Source: BOG-908 sp965199235 (GTDB lineage: Bacteria; Pseudomonadota; Alphaproteobacteria; Acetobacterales; Acetobacteraceae). Taken from it: 64,000 nucleotides of DNA. The position numbers were made by a program, and so were the translations under genes. Each line of letters begins with the position of its first letter. The stretch's first letter is position 1. This document shows, in pieces, positions 43,199-51,748 of the stretch. The notes under the pieces were generated by a model. That model searched no databases. It was not told the DNA's origin and saw only the letters and a list, made by a program, of their open reading frames with translations. The stretch is from assembly GCA_965199235.1 (NCBI GenBank), contig CBDAQU010000002.1, forward strand, positions 2,356,001 through 2,420,000, written 5' to 3'.

Positions 43199-44440
43199 TT
43201 ACCCGGCCGTCTCGCGCTGCAAAACAGGACGGCGTGGCGGCTCGTGCGGGGGTGGCGCCCGGGCCAGCACGTCGGTAAGCGCATCGACTGCCTGCCAGAC
43301 GTCCTCGAACCGCGTGTAGAGGGGTGTCAGGCCGAAACGCAGCAGGTCGGGGGGCCGGTAATCGCCGACCACGCCGCGCGCAATCAGCGCCTGCATGACC
43401 GCTTGGGCGTTATCGCACCGGAACGATATCTGGCTGCCGCGCAGCGCCGGATCGCGCGGCGTCGCCAGGTGCAGTCCAGGGCAGCGCCGCTCCGCCAGCC
43501 CGGCGAACAGGTCGAACAGGCGCGCCGACTTCGCCCATAACGCGGACCGGTCGGCGGAGAGGAACGTCTCGACGCCTGCCTCCAGCCCGGCCAGCCCGAG
43601 CACCCCCGGCGTGCCTGCGAGGAAACGCCCGACGCCCGCCGCAGGCTCGTAGCGGTCCGAGAAGCCGAACGGCGAGAGGTGGCCGATCCAGCCCTGTATG
43701 GGCGAGCGCGCCGCCGCCTGCAGGTGACGCGCGACGTAGAGGAAGGCCGGCGCGCCGGGACCGCCGTTGAGGAACTTGTAGCCGCAGCCGACCGCCATCT
43801 CCGCGCCGTCCGCGTTCAGGCCGACCGGCACGGCGCCGGCGCTGTGGCTGAGGTCCCACACCGCGATGGCGCCGGCCGCGCGCGCCGCGCGGGTCAGCGC
43901 CGCCATGTCGTGCCGCGCCCCGCTGCGGTAATGCACGTGGCACAGCAGCACCACGGCCGTGTCGGCATCGATGGCGCCGGCAAGCTCCTCCTGGGCGACC
44001 GCGTCGATGCGCAGCCCGGGCAGCAGCCGCGCCAACCCTTCGAGCACGTGCCGGTCGGTCGGGAAGTTGCCCGCCTCGGTCAGCAGCCTGGTGCGGCCTG
44101 GCCGCAGGGCGGCCGCGGCGGCGCACAGCTTGAACAGGTTCACGCTGGTGTTGTCGGCGGCGATCACCTCGTCGGACGACGCGCCCACGATGCCGGCGAT
44201 GCGGGCACCGATCCTGGCCGGGGCGGCCATCCAGCCAGCGTCGTCCCAGCTGCGGATGAGACCCTGGCCCCACTCTTGGCCGACGACGTGCGCCAGCCTC
44301 TCGCGGGCGGCGTGCGGCAGCGGACCGAGCGAGTTGCCGTCCAGGTAGACGATGCCGTCGGGCAGCGCGAAGGCGCTGCGATGCGCGCGCAGGGGATCGT
44401 CCTTGTCCCAGGCCCGCACATCATCCAAGCTCTGTGCCAT
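43199..44440 (-). CDS. kynU: Kynureninase
   Basis: 413 residues from ATG 44440. Fold-type I PLP enzyme: FALPDGIVYLDGNSLGPLP at the N-terminus, the PLP Asp in WDLSHSAGA, and the Schiff-base Lys in CGYKFLNGGPGAPAF. It cleaves kynurenine to anthranilate and alanine in tryptophan breakdown. kynA and kynB are not in the window. Divergent from an amino-acid permease 56 bases away, which may import tryptophan or kynurenine. Confidence 0.93.
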   Translation of the reverse strand: MAQSLDDVRAWDKDDPLRAHRSAFALPDGIVYLDGNSLGPLPHAARERLAHVVGQEWGQGLIRSWDDAGWMAAPARIGARIAGIVGASSDEVIAADNTSVNLFKLCAAAAALRPGRTRLLTEAGNFPTDRHVLEGLARLLPGLRIDAVAQEELAGAIDADTAVVLLCHVHYRSGARHDMAALTRAARAAGAIAVWDLSHSAGAVPVGLNADGAEMAVGCGYKFLNGGPGAPAFLYVARHLQAAARSPIQGWIGHLSPFGFSDRYEPAAGVGRFLAGTPGVLGLAGLEAGVETFLSADRSALWAKSARLFDLFAGLAERRCPGLHLATPRDPALRGSQISFRCDNAQAVMQALIARGVVGDYRPPDLLRFGLTPLYTRFEDVWQAVDALTDVLARAPPPHEPPRRPVLQRETAG

Positions 44441-44496
44441 GAGCCGGTGATGCCGCGTCTCCCACCTGCCCGCAACCCCGAAGCAGGAGCCGCGCG

Positions 44497-45840
44497 ATGC
44501 AGAGCAGCCCGCCCGAAGCAACCCGCGACGCCGGCCTGGTGCGCGGCATCGGCTTCTGGGCGCTGACGGCCAACATCGTCAACGGCGTTGTCGGCGCCGG
44601 CATCTTCACCCTGCCCGCCGCCGTGGCGCTGCAGGCCGGTGCTGCCGCGCCGCTCGCCTACCTCGTCTGCGGCGTGGTGATGGCCGGCGTGGTCGTGTGC
44701 TTTGCCGAGGCGGGGAGCCGCGTGCCCACCAGCGGCGGCGCCTACGGCACGGTCGAGGCGGCGTTCGGCCCTGCCACCGGCTTCGTCGCCGGCATGCTGA
44801 TGCTGGTCAGCGACGTGCTGGCCAGCGGCGGCATCGCCGCCCTGCTGGCTGACATGCTGGGCACCGTGCTGCCGACGCTGTCTGCCGGCTGGGGCCGAGC
44901 CTGCGTCATCTTGGGGCTGTTCGCCATGCTCGCTGCGGCCAACCTGCTGCGCGTCGGCGCCACCGCGCGCCTGATCTCCCTGGCGACGGCGGTCAAGCTG
45001 CTGCCGCTGCTGTTCTTCCTGGCGCTCGGGCTCGCCTCTCTGGGGAATGCGGCGCCGGAAGGTCCTGCCGCGGCGGCGGAGGGGCTCCCCGGCCTCGGCC
45101 GCTCGCTGATCCTGACGCTGTTCGCGCTCTGCGGGATGGAGACGCCGCTCAGCGCCAGCGGCGAGATAGAGCGGGCCAACCGCACTTTGCCGCGCGCCCT
45201 GTTCACCGCAATGATCGGTGTGGTCGCCCTCTATGTAGGCGTTCAGCTGACCGCGCAGCATCTGCTGGGCGGCTCGCTGGCGCACAGCGCCGCACCCCTG
45301 GCAGACGCCGCGTCCCGCATCGGCCCGTGGCCGCGTGCCGTCATGCTGGCCGGCGCCGGCGTATCGGCGACGGCCTGGATGGCGAGCAACGTGCTCGGCA
45401 CGTCCCGGCTGCTGTTCGCCTTCGGGCGGGACGGAAGGCTGCCCGCGTGGTTCGGCCGCCTGAGCCGGCGCGCCCACGTGCCCGCCAACGCGGTGCTGCT
45501 CTACGTCGCGGTCGCCGCCCTGATGGCGCTGACCGGCTCGTTCATGGAGCTCGTCGTGCTGTCGGCGCTGGCGGTGGTCGGTATCTACAGCCTGGCCTGC
45601 GCCGCCGCCTACCGGCTGCACCGGAACGGGACCGCGCTCGCCGGCCCGCCGCTCGGGCTGCGCGCGGTGCCGCTGGCTGCGGGCATCGGGATGGCAGGCA
45701 TGGGCGCGATGCTGCTGTCGGCTACGCTCGCGGAACTGCTGGGGCTGGCGGCCGTGGTCTGCGCCAGCCTGCTGCTGTTCCGCGCGTCCGACGCCGGCCC
45801 GGCACGCCTGCGGCAGCCCCGCGCGGCCAAGCCTGGTTGA
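44497..45840 (+). CDS. APC-family amino-acid permease
   Basis: 447 residues with about twelve membrane helices. Helix 1 carries the substrate-backbone loop VVGAGIFTLP, and helix 6 lies around ILTLFALCGMETPLSASGEIERANR. These are marks of the amino acid-polyamine-organocation superfamily. GAGCCGCGCG precedes the ATG, so the ribosome site is weak. The partner gene kynU suggests an aromatic substrate, but specificity cannot be read from sequence. Confidence 0.85.
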   Translation: MQSSPPEATRDAGLVRGIGFWALTANIVNGVVGAGIFTLPAAVALQAGAAAPLAYLVCGVVMAGVVVCFAEAGSRVPTSGGAYGTVEAAFGPATGFVAGMLMLVSDVLASGGIAALLADMLGTVLPTLSAGWGRACVILGLFAMLAAANLLRVGATARLISLATAVKLLPLLFFLALGLASLGNAAPEGPAAAAEGLPGLGRSLILTLFALCGMETPLSASGEIERANRTLPRALFTAMIGVVALYVGVQLTAQHLLGGSLAHSAAPLADAASRIGPWPRAVMLAGAGVSATAWMASNVLGTSRLLFAFGRDGRLPAWFGRLSRRAHVPANAVLLYVAVAALMALTGSFMELVVLSALAVVGIYSLACAAAYRLHRNGTALAGPPLGLRAVPLAAGIGMAGMGAMLLSATLAELLGLAAVVCASLLLFRASDAGPARLRQPRAAKPG

Positions 45841-45864
45841 CCTGCCAGGCCCCATCCAGGGCAG

Positions 45865-46284
45865 TCAGGCCCTCATGGCCTCATGGAGGTGGGCGAGAAC
45901 GGTGGACACGTCGTACGGCTTGGGAAGAAAGCGCGCGCCGTCGGGTATCGTGCCAGGCTCGGGCGCGGCCTTGCCGGACACGATCAGCAGGCGGACGTGC
46001 CGATGCTCCTCGGCCGCGATCCAGGCCAGTGCTACGCCGTCGAGCGATCCCGGCAGGTTCACGTCGGTGAACAGGACCATGATGTCGGGGTGCGACCTCA
46101 GCAGTACCAGGCCCTCATCCCCGCTTCCCGCCTCCAGCACCGAAAAACCCTCGTCCTGCAACATGTCCGCGGCCGCCAACCGCAGGACCGGTTCGTCCTC
46201 CACCACCAGCACGGTTCCCACGCCTTCCCGAACCGCCCCGTCTTCCTGAACAGCCTCGACCATCGCCCTTGCTCCCGCCGTCAT
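45865..46284 (-). CDS. Single-domain response regulator
   Basis: 139 residues from ATG 46284, whose ATGA overlaps the kinase stop. Receiver motifs: VVEDEP, phosphoacceptor Asp in VLFTDVNLPG, Ser in LIVSGKA, Lys in FLPKPYD. It lacks an output domain, as is usual for FixJ/CpdR-like receivers paired with HWE kinases. Phosphate would pass from the kinase encoded just upstream to this protein and on to an unknown partner. Confidence 0.9.
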   Translation of the reverse strand: MTAGARAMVEAVQEDGAVREGVGTVLVVEDEPVLRLAAADMLQDEGFSVLEAGSGDEGLVLLRSHPDIMVLFTDVNLPGSLDGVALAWIAAEEHRHVRLLIVSGKAAPEPGTIPDGARFLPKPYDVSTVLAHLHEAMRA

Positions 46285-48431
46285 CCACTCGGCGGTTTGA
46301 ACGCTGCCAGGTTCCCTTCGACGCGGCAGGTGAGTCCATCGTGATCGAAGGCGAGCGCCGCCTTGCCGCCCAGCGCGCTGGCCAAGCCCCGCTCGATCAG
46401 CCTGGAGCCGAAGCCCCGCCTCTCCGGTTTCCGGACCGCAGGCCCGCCGCGCTCGCGCCAGAGCAGCTCCAGCCTGCCCATCCCATCCTGGGCGCCCGCC
46501 GCCTGCAGCGTCCACGACAGCTCCACGCGGCCTTCTTGCGTCGACAACGCCCCGTATTTCGCGGCGTTCGTCGCGAGCTCGTTGAGCATCAACGCCAGCG
46601 ACATGGCTGCCTGTGACGGCAGCCAGGCGGGCGGTCCCTTGATGTCGAATCGGCTCGCCGAGATGTCGTCATAAGGCTGCAGGGCATCGCGCGCAGTATC
46701 CAGAAGGTCCGACCCCTCCCAGCCGCCGGAGGTCAGCCGTTCATGCGCGCGGGCCAGCGAGGTGAGCCGAGGGTCGATCGCAGCCTGCGCTTCGGCGGGC
46801 GTCGCCGCCCCGCGCAGGGTCTGGCGAACGATCGCCTGCACCATCGACAGCGTGTTCTTCACCCGGTGCTGCAGCTCGTCGGCAAGCAGCTTTGCCTGCT
46901 CTTCGGCCCGCTTTCGCACGCTGATGTCCCTCGCCGTGCCGACGAGCGAGACGGGCCGGCCATCCTGGCAGCGCGCCCTGCCGGTGGCGCTGACCCAGCG
47001 CTCGATCCCGTCCGACACGCCGATGACCCGGTATTCGGCCTGGTAGGCGCCCGTGCCCGTCGGATCCAGCGCCGCGTGGGTGACGCGCAGCACCTCCGCC
47101 CGGTCCTCCTGATGGATGGTGTTCGCAAAAACGTCGTAGGAAACGGCCGCATCCTCCGGCAGCCCGACCAGCGCCTTGCACCGGCCGTCCCAATGCACCT
47201 CGAGAGTGCCGACGTCGAACGACCAGATGCCGATGTCGGCTGCTTCGACGGCCATCCGTCGCCGCTCGTCGGCGTCCCTCAGCAGCGTCTCCGCCCTGTG
47301 CTGCTCGGTGATGTCGCGGGCGATCACGACCAGCCCTTCGGTCGCGCCGCTCGCAGCGGTGAAGGGGGAGATCGCCACGTCCCACCATTTCGGCGTGCCA
47401 CCCAGGGTCAGGCAGAAGCCCTTGAACCGGCCGATCCGCCCGGCCCTGGCTTCGGCCACGGCGTCGCGCGCCGCTGCGTGGTCGGCTTGCTTCCACAGGC
47501 ACAGCCAGGACTGGCCGATCACGGATCCGACGTCCGTCACCTCCATGGCCCTGATGCCGCCGGGGCTGACGAAACACGTGTTGCCGTCCGGGTCCAGGAT
47601 CAGGATGCAGTCGTGGCTGGATTCGAGCACGAGCGTGTTGATGCCGCTGGCCTCGCGCAGGGCCCGTTCGGCCCGTATCGCCGCGGTCACGTCGCGCGAG
47701 ATCGACAGCAGCCTTTCCGGCTTGCCGTCGGCGCCCAGGATCGGCGTCACCTGCACGTCCCAATGGCGCATGTTGCCCGCCATCGTCTCCGCCTCGCCCT
47801 GGAACCGGCCGATGCCGCCCGCCTTGGCCGTCTCCACGGCCTCGCGCGCGAGCAGGTTGGTCTCGCCGCGCCAGAAATCCGGCCAGAGGCACCCCTGGAT
47901 GGCGTTGAAGTCGCTCACCTCCATCACGCGCTGGCCGCCCTCGCTCATGAAGACCAGCTTGGCGTCCAGGTCGAGCACCTTGATGCAGTCGCCCGAGGAT
48001 GCCAGCACGCTGCGCAGGAACTCCGATTCCGCCCGCTGCCGCTCGGCGTCCAGCCGCTGCGCCGTCCGGTCGCGCAGGATCTTTACGTAGCCGACATGGG
48101 TGCCGTCCTCGTCCTTGAGGGGCATCATCTCGCCGGCGGCCCAGAACCGGGAATCGTCGCGCCTGACATGCCACCGCTCGTCCGTTCCGTGGCCGGTCTC
48201 CGCGGTGGTCCGCATCTCGGCTTCCGGAATGCCTGTCCGGCAGTCCTCCTCGGTGAAGAACGTCTTGGCCGAACGCCCGAGCATCTCCTCCTCCGTCCAG
48301 CCGAGGATGCGGAACGCGCCCTCGTTCCAGACGGTCACCTGCCCGTGCAGGTCGAGCGCCACGATGGCGTAATCGGTCGCACTCGCCAGCAACAGCTCCA
48401 ACAGGCGCCCGCGTATGGCCTTCATCGGCAT
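46281..48431 (-). CDS. PAS-domain HWE-family histidine kinase
   Basis: 716 residues from ATG 48431 (ATG 48425 is possible). Four PAS-like modules fill residues 1-500 (for example YAIVALDLHGQVTVWNEGA and HDCILILDPDGNTCFVSPGG). The HWE phosphoacceptor box is DELQHRVKNTLSMVQAIVRQ and the N-box is MLNELATNAAKYGAL. No membrane helix is seen, so it is a soluble sensor, possibly of light, redox or a ligand. Its 5' end runs into a broken enoyl-CoA hydratase frame. Coupled to the receiver gene. Confidence 0.88.
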   Translation of the reverse strand: MPMKAIRGRLLELLLASATDYAIVALDLHGQVTVWNEGAFRILGWTEEEMLGRSAKTFFTEEDCRTGIPEAEMRTTAETGHGTDERWHVRRDDSRFWAAGEMMPLKDEDGTHVGYVKILRDRTAQRLDAERQRAESEFLRSVLASSGDCIKVLDLDAKLVFMSEGGQRVMEVSDFNAIQGCLWPDFWRGETNLLAREAVETAKAGGIGRFQGEAETMAGNMRHWDVQVTPILGADGKPERLLSISRDVTAAIRAERALREASGINTLVLESSHDCILILDPDGNTCFVSPGGIRAMEVTDVGSVIGQSWLCLWKQADHAAARDAVAEARAGRIGRFKGFCLTLGGTPKWWDVAISPFTAASGATEGLVVIARDITEQHRAETLLRDADERRRMAVEAADIGIWSFDVGTLEVHWDGRCKALVGLPEDAAVSYDVFANTIHQEDRAEVLRVTHAALDPTGTGAYQAEYRVIGVSDGIERWVSATGRARCQDGRPVSLVGTARDISVRKRAEEQAKLLADELQHRVKNTLSMVQAIVRQTLRGAATPAEAQAAIDPRLTSLARAHERLTSGGWEGSDLLDTARDALQPYDDISASRFDIKGPPAWLPSQAAMSLALMLNELATNAAKYGALSTQEGRVELSWTLQAAGAQDGMGRLELLWRERGGPAVRKPERRGFGSRLIERGLASALGGKAALAFDHDGLTCRVEGNLAAFKPPSG

Positions 48432-48799
48432 GATCGACGCGAACTCCTCATCCGGACGGCGCGGTGCCTGCGGCCGCTCGCTGCCGCCGCCCCGCGCACC
48501 GCCGAGACCACCGGCACGGCGCATTCCTTGATCGCCAGCATCAGCGGGTTGAACGAGCTTTCCAGGCGCTCACCCATGTCGGCCCCCTCCGGCCGCCGGC
48601 CGCCGGCCAGGTTGGCGCCGGCGCAGAACGCCCGCGCATGTCCCGCCAGCACGATCGCGCGCGCCTGGCCCGACGCCTCGACCAGGCCGGCATGCAGCGC
48701 CTCGGCCATCCCGGCGTCGATGGCGTTCATCGCGGCCGGCGTGTTCAGGCGCAGGGTGATCACGTCGCCCGCCCGTTCAGTCAGTATGCGGTCGTCCAT
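48422..48799 (-). pseudogene. Truncated enoyl-CoA hydratase
   Basis: 125 residues. The first 100 or so are a clean crotonase start (ILTERAGDVITLRLNTPAAM, HARAFCAGANLAGG, ECAVPVVSAVRGAAA), then the frame becomes Arg/Ser-rich and stops inside the kinase start. About 130 residues of the family are missing, including the second half of the oxyanion fold. Best read as a gene cut by deletion at the kinase boundary. Confidence 0.7.
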
Positions 48800-48874
48800 C
48801 GGGCGCCTTCCAGCTTGAAGCGGGCAGGGGAGACGGTAGGGTGCGCCCGCGTCAAGTTGCCGGGGGGCCTGTCC

Positions 48875-50932
48875 ATGTTCCGCTACGCCGTCTGTCTCGC
48901 GCTGGCCTGCGCGCCTCTGGCCTCGGCCAGGACGCTGACCCCGCACGATCTCGTCATGCTGGACCGCGTGTCGGACCCGCACGTCTCGCCGGACGGCAAG
49001 CTCGTGGTCTACGACGTGCGCAGCACCGATTACGACGCCAACAAGGGCGTGCACGCCATCTGGACGGTGTGCGCCACCTGCGACCACCCGGCGCCGCGGC
49101 GCCTGGCCGCATCGGACGGCGGGGCCACCGCGCCCCGCTTCACGCCGGCGGGGCAGATCACCTTCCTGTCGCACCGCTCAGGCAGCGACCAGCTCTGGCG
49201 CACCACGCTGGCGGCCGACGCCAAGCCGGTCCAGGTCACCCACCTGCCGCTCGGCATCGGCAGCTACCGTATCGCACCGGACGGCCGCACCCTTATCGTC
49301 TCGCTGGCCGTGTTCCCCGACTGCGACACGCCCGTCTGCACCAAGCAGCGCTTGGACGCGCGGGCCGCACAGAAGGCGAGCGGTGTGTTGTACGACCACC
49401 TCTTCGTCCGCCATTGGGACGAGTGGGCCGACAGCACGCGTAACCAGCTCTTTGCCATCCCGCTCGACGCCCAGGGCGCCACCGCCGGCGACCCCCGCCC
49501 GCTGATGCGCGGCTTCGACGGCGATGTGCCCGGCAAGCCGTTTGGTTCCGACGATGATTTCACGATCTCGCCCGACTCGAAAACCCTGGTGTTCTCCGCG
49601 CGCCAGGCCGGCCGCACGGAGCCCTGGAGCACCAATTTCGACCTGTTTACGGTGAGGCTGGACGGCGCGGCCCCGCCCGCCGACGTCACCAAGGACAACC
49701 CAGCCTGGGACGCGGCCCCGATCTTCTCGCCGGACGGCCGCACGCTGGCCTACAAGGCGATGCGTCGCCCCGGCTTCGAGGCCGACCGGTTTGGCATCAT
49801 GCTGCGCGACCTGGCCAGCGGCGCCACCCACGAGCTGGCGCCGCACTGGGACCACTCGGCCGATGCGATCCGCTGGTCCGCCGACGGCCGCACCCTCTAC
49901 ACGACCGCCGCCGAGACGGGGCGGCAGAAGCTGTTCGCGCTGGACGCCGGGACCGGCGACGTCACCACGCTGACCGCCGACGGTCACGTCTCCGAACTGG
50001 ACGTGTCGGCCGGCACGCTGGTCTACGCGCGCGACAGCCTGGCAGGCCCGACCCAGCTCTACACGCTGGCCGACGGGCAGCAGCCCCGGCAGCTGACCCA
50101 CGCCGACGAGGACAGGCTCGCGGGCGTGGAACTCGCCCCCTACGAGCAGTTCACCTTCCCTGGCTGGAACAACGATACGGTGCACGGCTACGTCATGCCG
50201 CCCGTCGGTGCCCAGCCAGGCAGGACCTACCCCGTCGCCTTCCTCGTCCATGGCGGCCCGCAGGGCAGCTTCGGCGATAGCTGGAGCTATCGCTGGAATC
50301 CGCAAACCTACGCTGGGGCGGGCTACGCCGCCGTGTTCATCGACTTCCACGGCTCCACCGGCTACGGCCAGGTCTTTACGGACGCCATCAGCGGCCACTG
50401 GGGCGACCGTCCTCTGACCGATCTGCAAGCCGGCTGGCATGCCGCGCTCGAAAAATACAAATACCTGGACGCCAGCCGCGCTTGCGCGCTGGGCGCCTCC
50501 TACGGCGGATACATGATCTTCTGGATCGAGGGGGTGTGGGGAAAACCCTGGCGCTGCCTGGTCGACCATGACGGCGTGTTCGACAACCGCATGATGGGCT
50601 ACTCCACAGAGGAGCTATGGTTTTCGGAGTGGGAGAACGGCCACGCCACCCCCTGGGAGCGCCCGGAGAACTACGAGCGCTTCAACCCGGCCACCCGCGT
50701 CGCCGACTGGAACGTGCCCATGCTCGTCATCCACAGCGCGCACGACTACCGCATTCCGCTGGAACAGGGCCTGGCCGCCTTCACCGCGTTGCAGAGAAAA
50801 GGCGTGCCGAGCGAGTTCCTGACCTTCCCCGACGAGAACCACTGGGTGCTCAAACCGCAAAACTCCGAGCTATGGCAGCAGACCGTGCTGGCATGGCTCG
50901 GCCGCTGGACCGCTCCCAACCCCGGCCATTGA
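48875..50932 (+). CDS. Secreted S9-family prolyl oligopeptidase/dipeptidyl peptidase
   Basis: 685 residues from ATG 48875 with a GGGGGG ribosome site. A signal peptide (MFRYAVCLALACAPLASA) is followed by a beta-propeller with WD-like SPDGKLVVYDVRS repeats and a C-terminal alpha/beta hydrolase: nucleophile in LGASYGGYM, Asp in HSAHDYRIP, His in DENHWVLKP. It should cut short peptides in the periplasm. No operon partner; convergent with the nitroreductase. Confidence 0.92.
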   Translation: MFRYAVCLALACAPLASARTLTPHDLVMLDRVSDPHVSPDGKLVVYDVRSTDYDANKGVHAIWTVCATCDHPAPRRLAASDGGATAPRFTPAGQITFLSHRSGSDQLWRTTLAADAKPVQVTHLPLGIGSYRIAPDGRTLIVSLAVFPDCDTPVCTKQRLDARAAQKASGVLYDHLFVRHWDEWADSTRNQLFAIPLDAQGATAGDPRPLMRGFDGDVPGKPFGSDDDFTISPDSKTLVFSARQAGRTEPWSTNFDLFTVRLDGAAPPADVTKDNPAWDAAPIFSPDGRTLAYKAMRRPGFEADRFGIMLRDLASGATHELAPHWDHSADAIRWSADGRTLYTTAAETGRQKLFALDAGTGDVTTLTADGHVSELDVSAGTLVYARDSLAGPTQLYTLADGQQPRQLTHADEDRLAGVELAPYEQFTFPGWNNDTVHGYVMPPVGAQPGRTYPVAFLVHGGPQGSFGDSWSYRWNPQTYAGAGYAAVFIDFHGSTGYGQVFTDAISGHWGDRPLTDLQAGWHAALEKYKYLDASRACALGASYGGYMIFWIEGVWGKPWRCLVDHDGVFDNRMMGYSTEELWFSEWENGHATPWERPENYERFNPATRVADWNVPMLVIHSAHDYRIPLEQGLAAFTALQRKGVPSEFLTFPDENHWVLKPQNSELWQQTVLAWLGRWTAPNPGH

Positions 50933-50981
50933 TCCACACCCGGAACCCGGACGCCCGGCCAAGGAGCCGCGCGACAGGCGC

Positions 50982-51575
50982 TCAGGCCGCCGGGAACCGA
51001 CCCTCGAAGGCGAAGCTGCTCACCGGGTTGCGCGCGTTCGGCTGCTCCATCTTCTGGAAATGCTCGGGCAGCTTGGCCTTGTCCCCCAGCTTGCCCAGCG
51101 CGATCGCCGACTCGACGCGGTAGCCGTCCGGTATCCCAAGCTCGGACGCCGCGCGCGCCATGTCGAACCCCACCATGCCGTGCGCAAACCACCCCATGAC
51201 GGTCGCCTGCAACGCCAGGTTCTGCCAGCCGGAGCCCGCGTCGAAGGAATGGCTGTAGCTCGGCACCTCCTCGCCGCGCGGCGACATCGTCTTCTTGGAC
51301 ACCGCCACGATCAGCACGCTAGCGTCGCGCGCCCAGCCCTGGTTGCCCTCCACCAGCAGCCCGAACAGCCCGTCCCAGGCCGGCGTGTCGCGATGGGCGT
51401 AGATGTAGCGCCACGGCTGCGAGTTGTAGCTGGAAGGCGCCCAGCGCGCCGCCTCGAAGATCGTCATCAGCGTCTCGTGGTCCATCGGCACGCCGGCCAG
51501 CGCCCGCGGCGACCAGCGTTCCAGGAAGAGGCGCTCGATGGGATAGTCGGCAGTGCGGCCTTCGAAGCTGGTCAT
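50982..51575 (-). CDS. Nitroreductase-family FMN protein
   Basis: 197 residues. FMN-binding patterns ERWSPRAL and FEAARWAPSSYNSQPWRY at the N-terminus, and GSGWQNLALQATVMGW in the dimer core, mark the family. These enzymes reduce nitroaromatics, quinones or other electrophiles using NAD(P)H. Alone between the S9 peptidase and nrdA. Physiological substrate unknown. Confidence 0.88.
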   Translation of the reverse strand: MTSFEGRTADYPIERLFLERWSPRALAGVPMDHETLMTIFEAARWAPSSYNSQPWRYIYAHRDTPAWDGLFGLLVEGNQGWARDASVLIVAVSKKTMSPRGEEVPSYSHSFDAGSGWQNLALQATVMGWFAHGMVGFDMARAASELGIPDGYRVESAIALGKLGDKAKLPEHFQKMEQPNARNPVSSFAFEGRFPAA

Positions 51576-51748
51576 GCGAAATCCTTCGAGCTTTGGTGGA
51601 GCAGTCCCGGCCCTAGGGTGTTACCATGAGACCACCGGCCGGCAAAAACCACGATGTGATCCGCGTATCTTGTGTTCACCGGCCCGAACGCGCCTACATA
51701 TGGGAAGGCCGCCGCAGCGGCGAGTCGACCAACAGACGGAACAGACAC

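Noticed and set aside
46743..48818. 691-residue plus-strand open frame opposite the HWE kinase
   Set aside because: The minus strand carries clear PAS, H-box and N-box motifs; the plus frame is Arg/Ala/His-rich with no domain.
48875..50932. S9 peptidase as a lasso-peptide isopeptidase linked to a TonB receptor
   Set aside because: No TonB receptor, precursor peptide or lasso maturation gene lies beside it; a general dipeptidyl peptidase is the simpler reading.
51636..51680. NrdR box pair upstream of nrdA
   Set aside because: Only partial matches to the consensus were seen and symmetry is poor, so it is not listed as a site.
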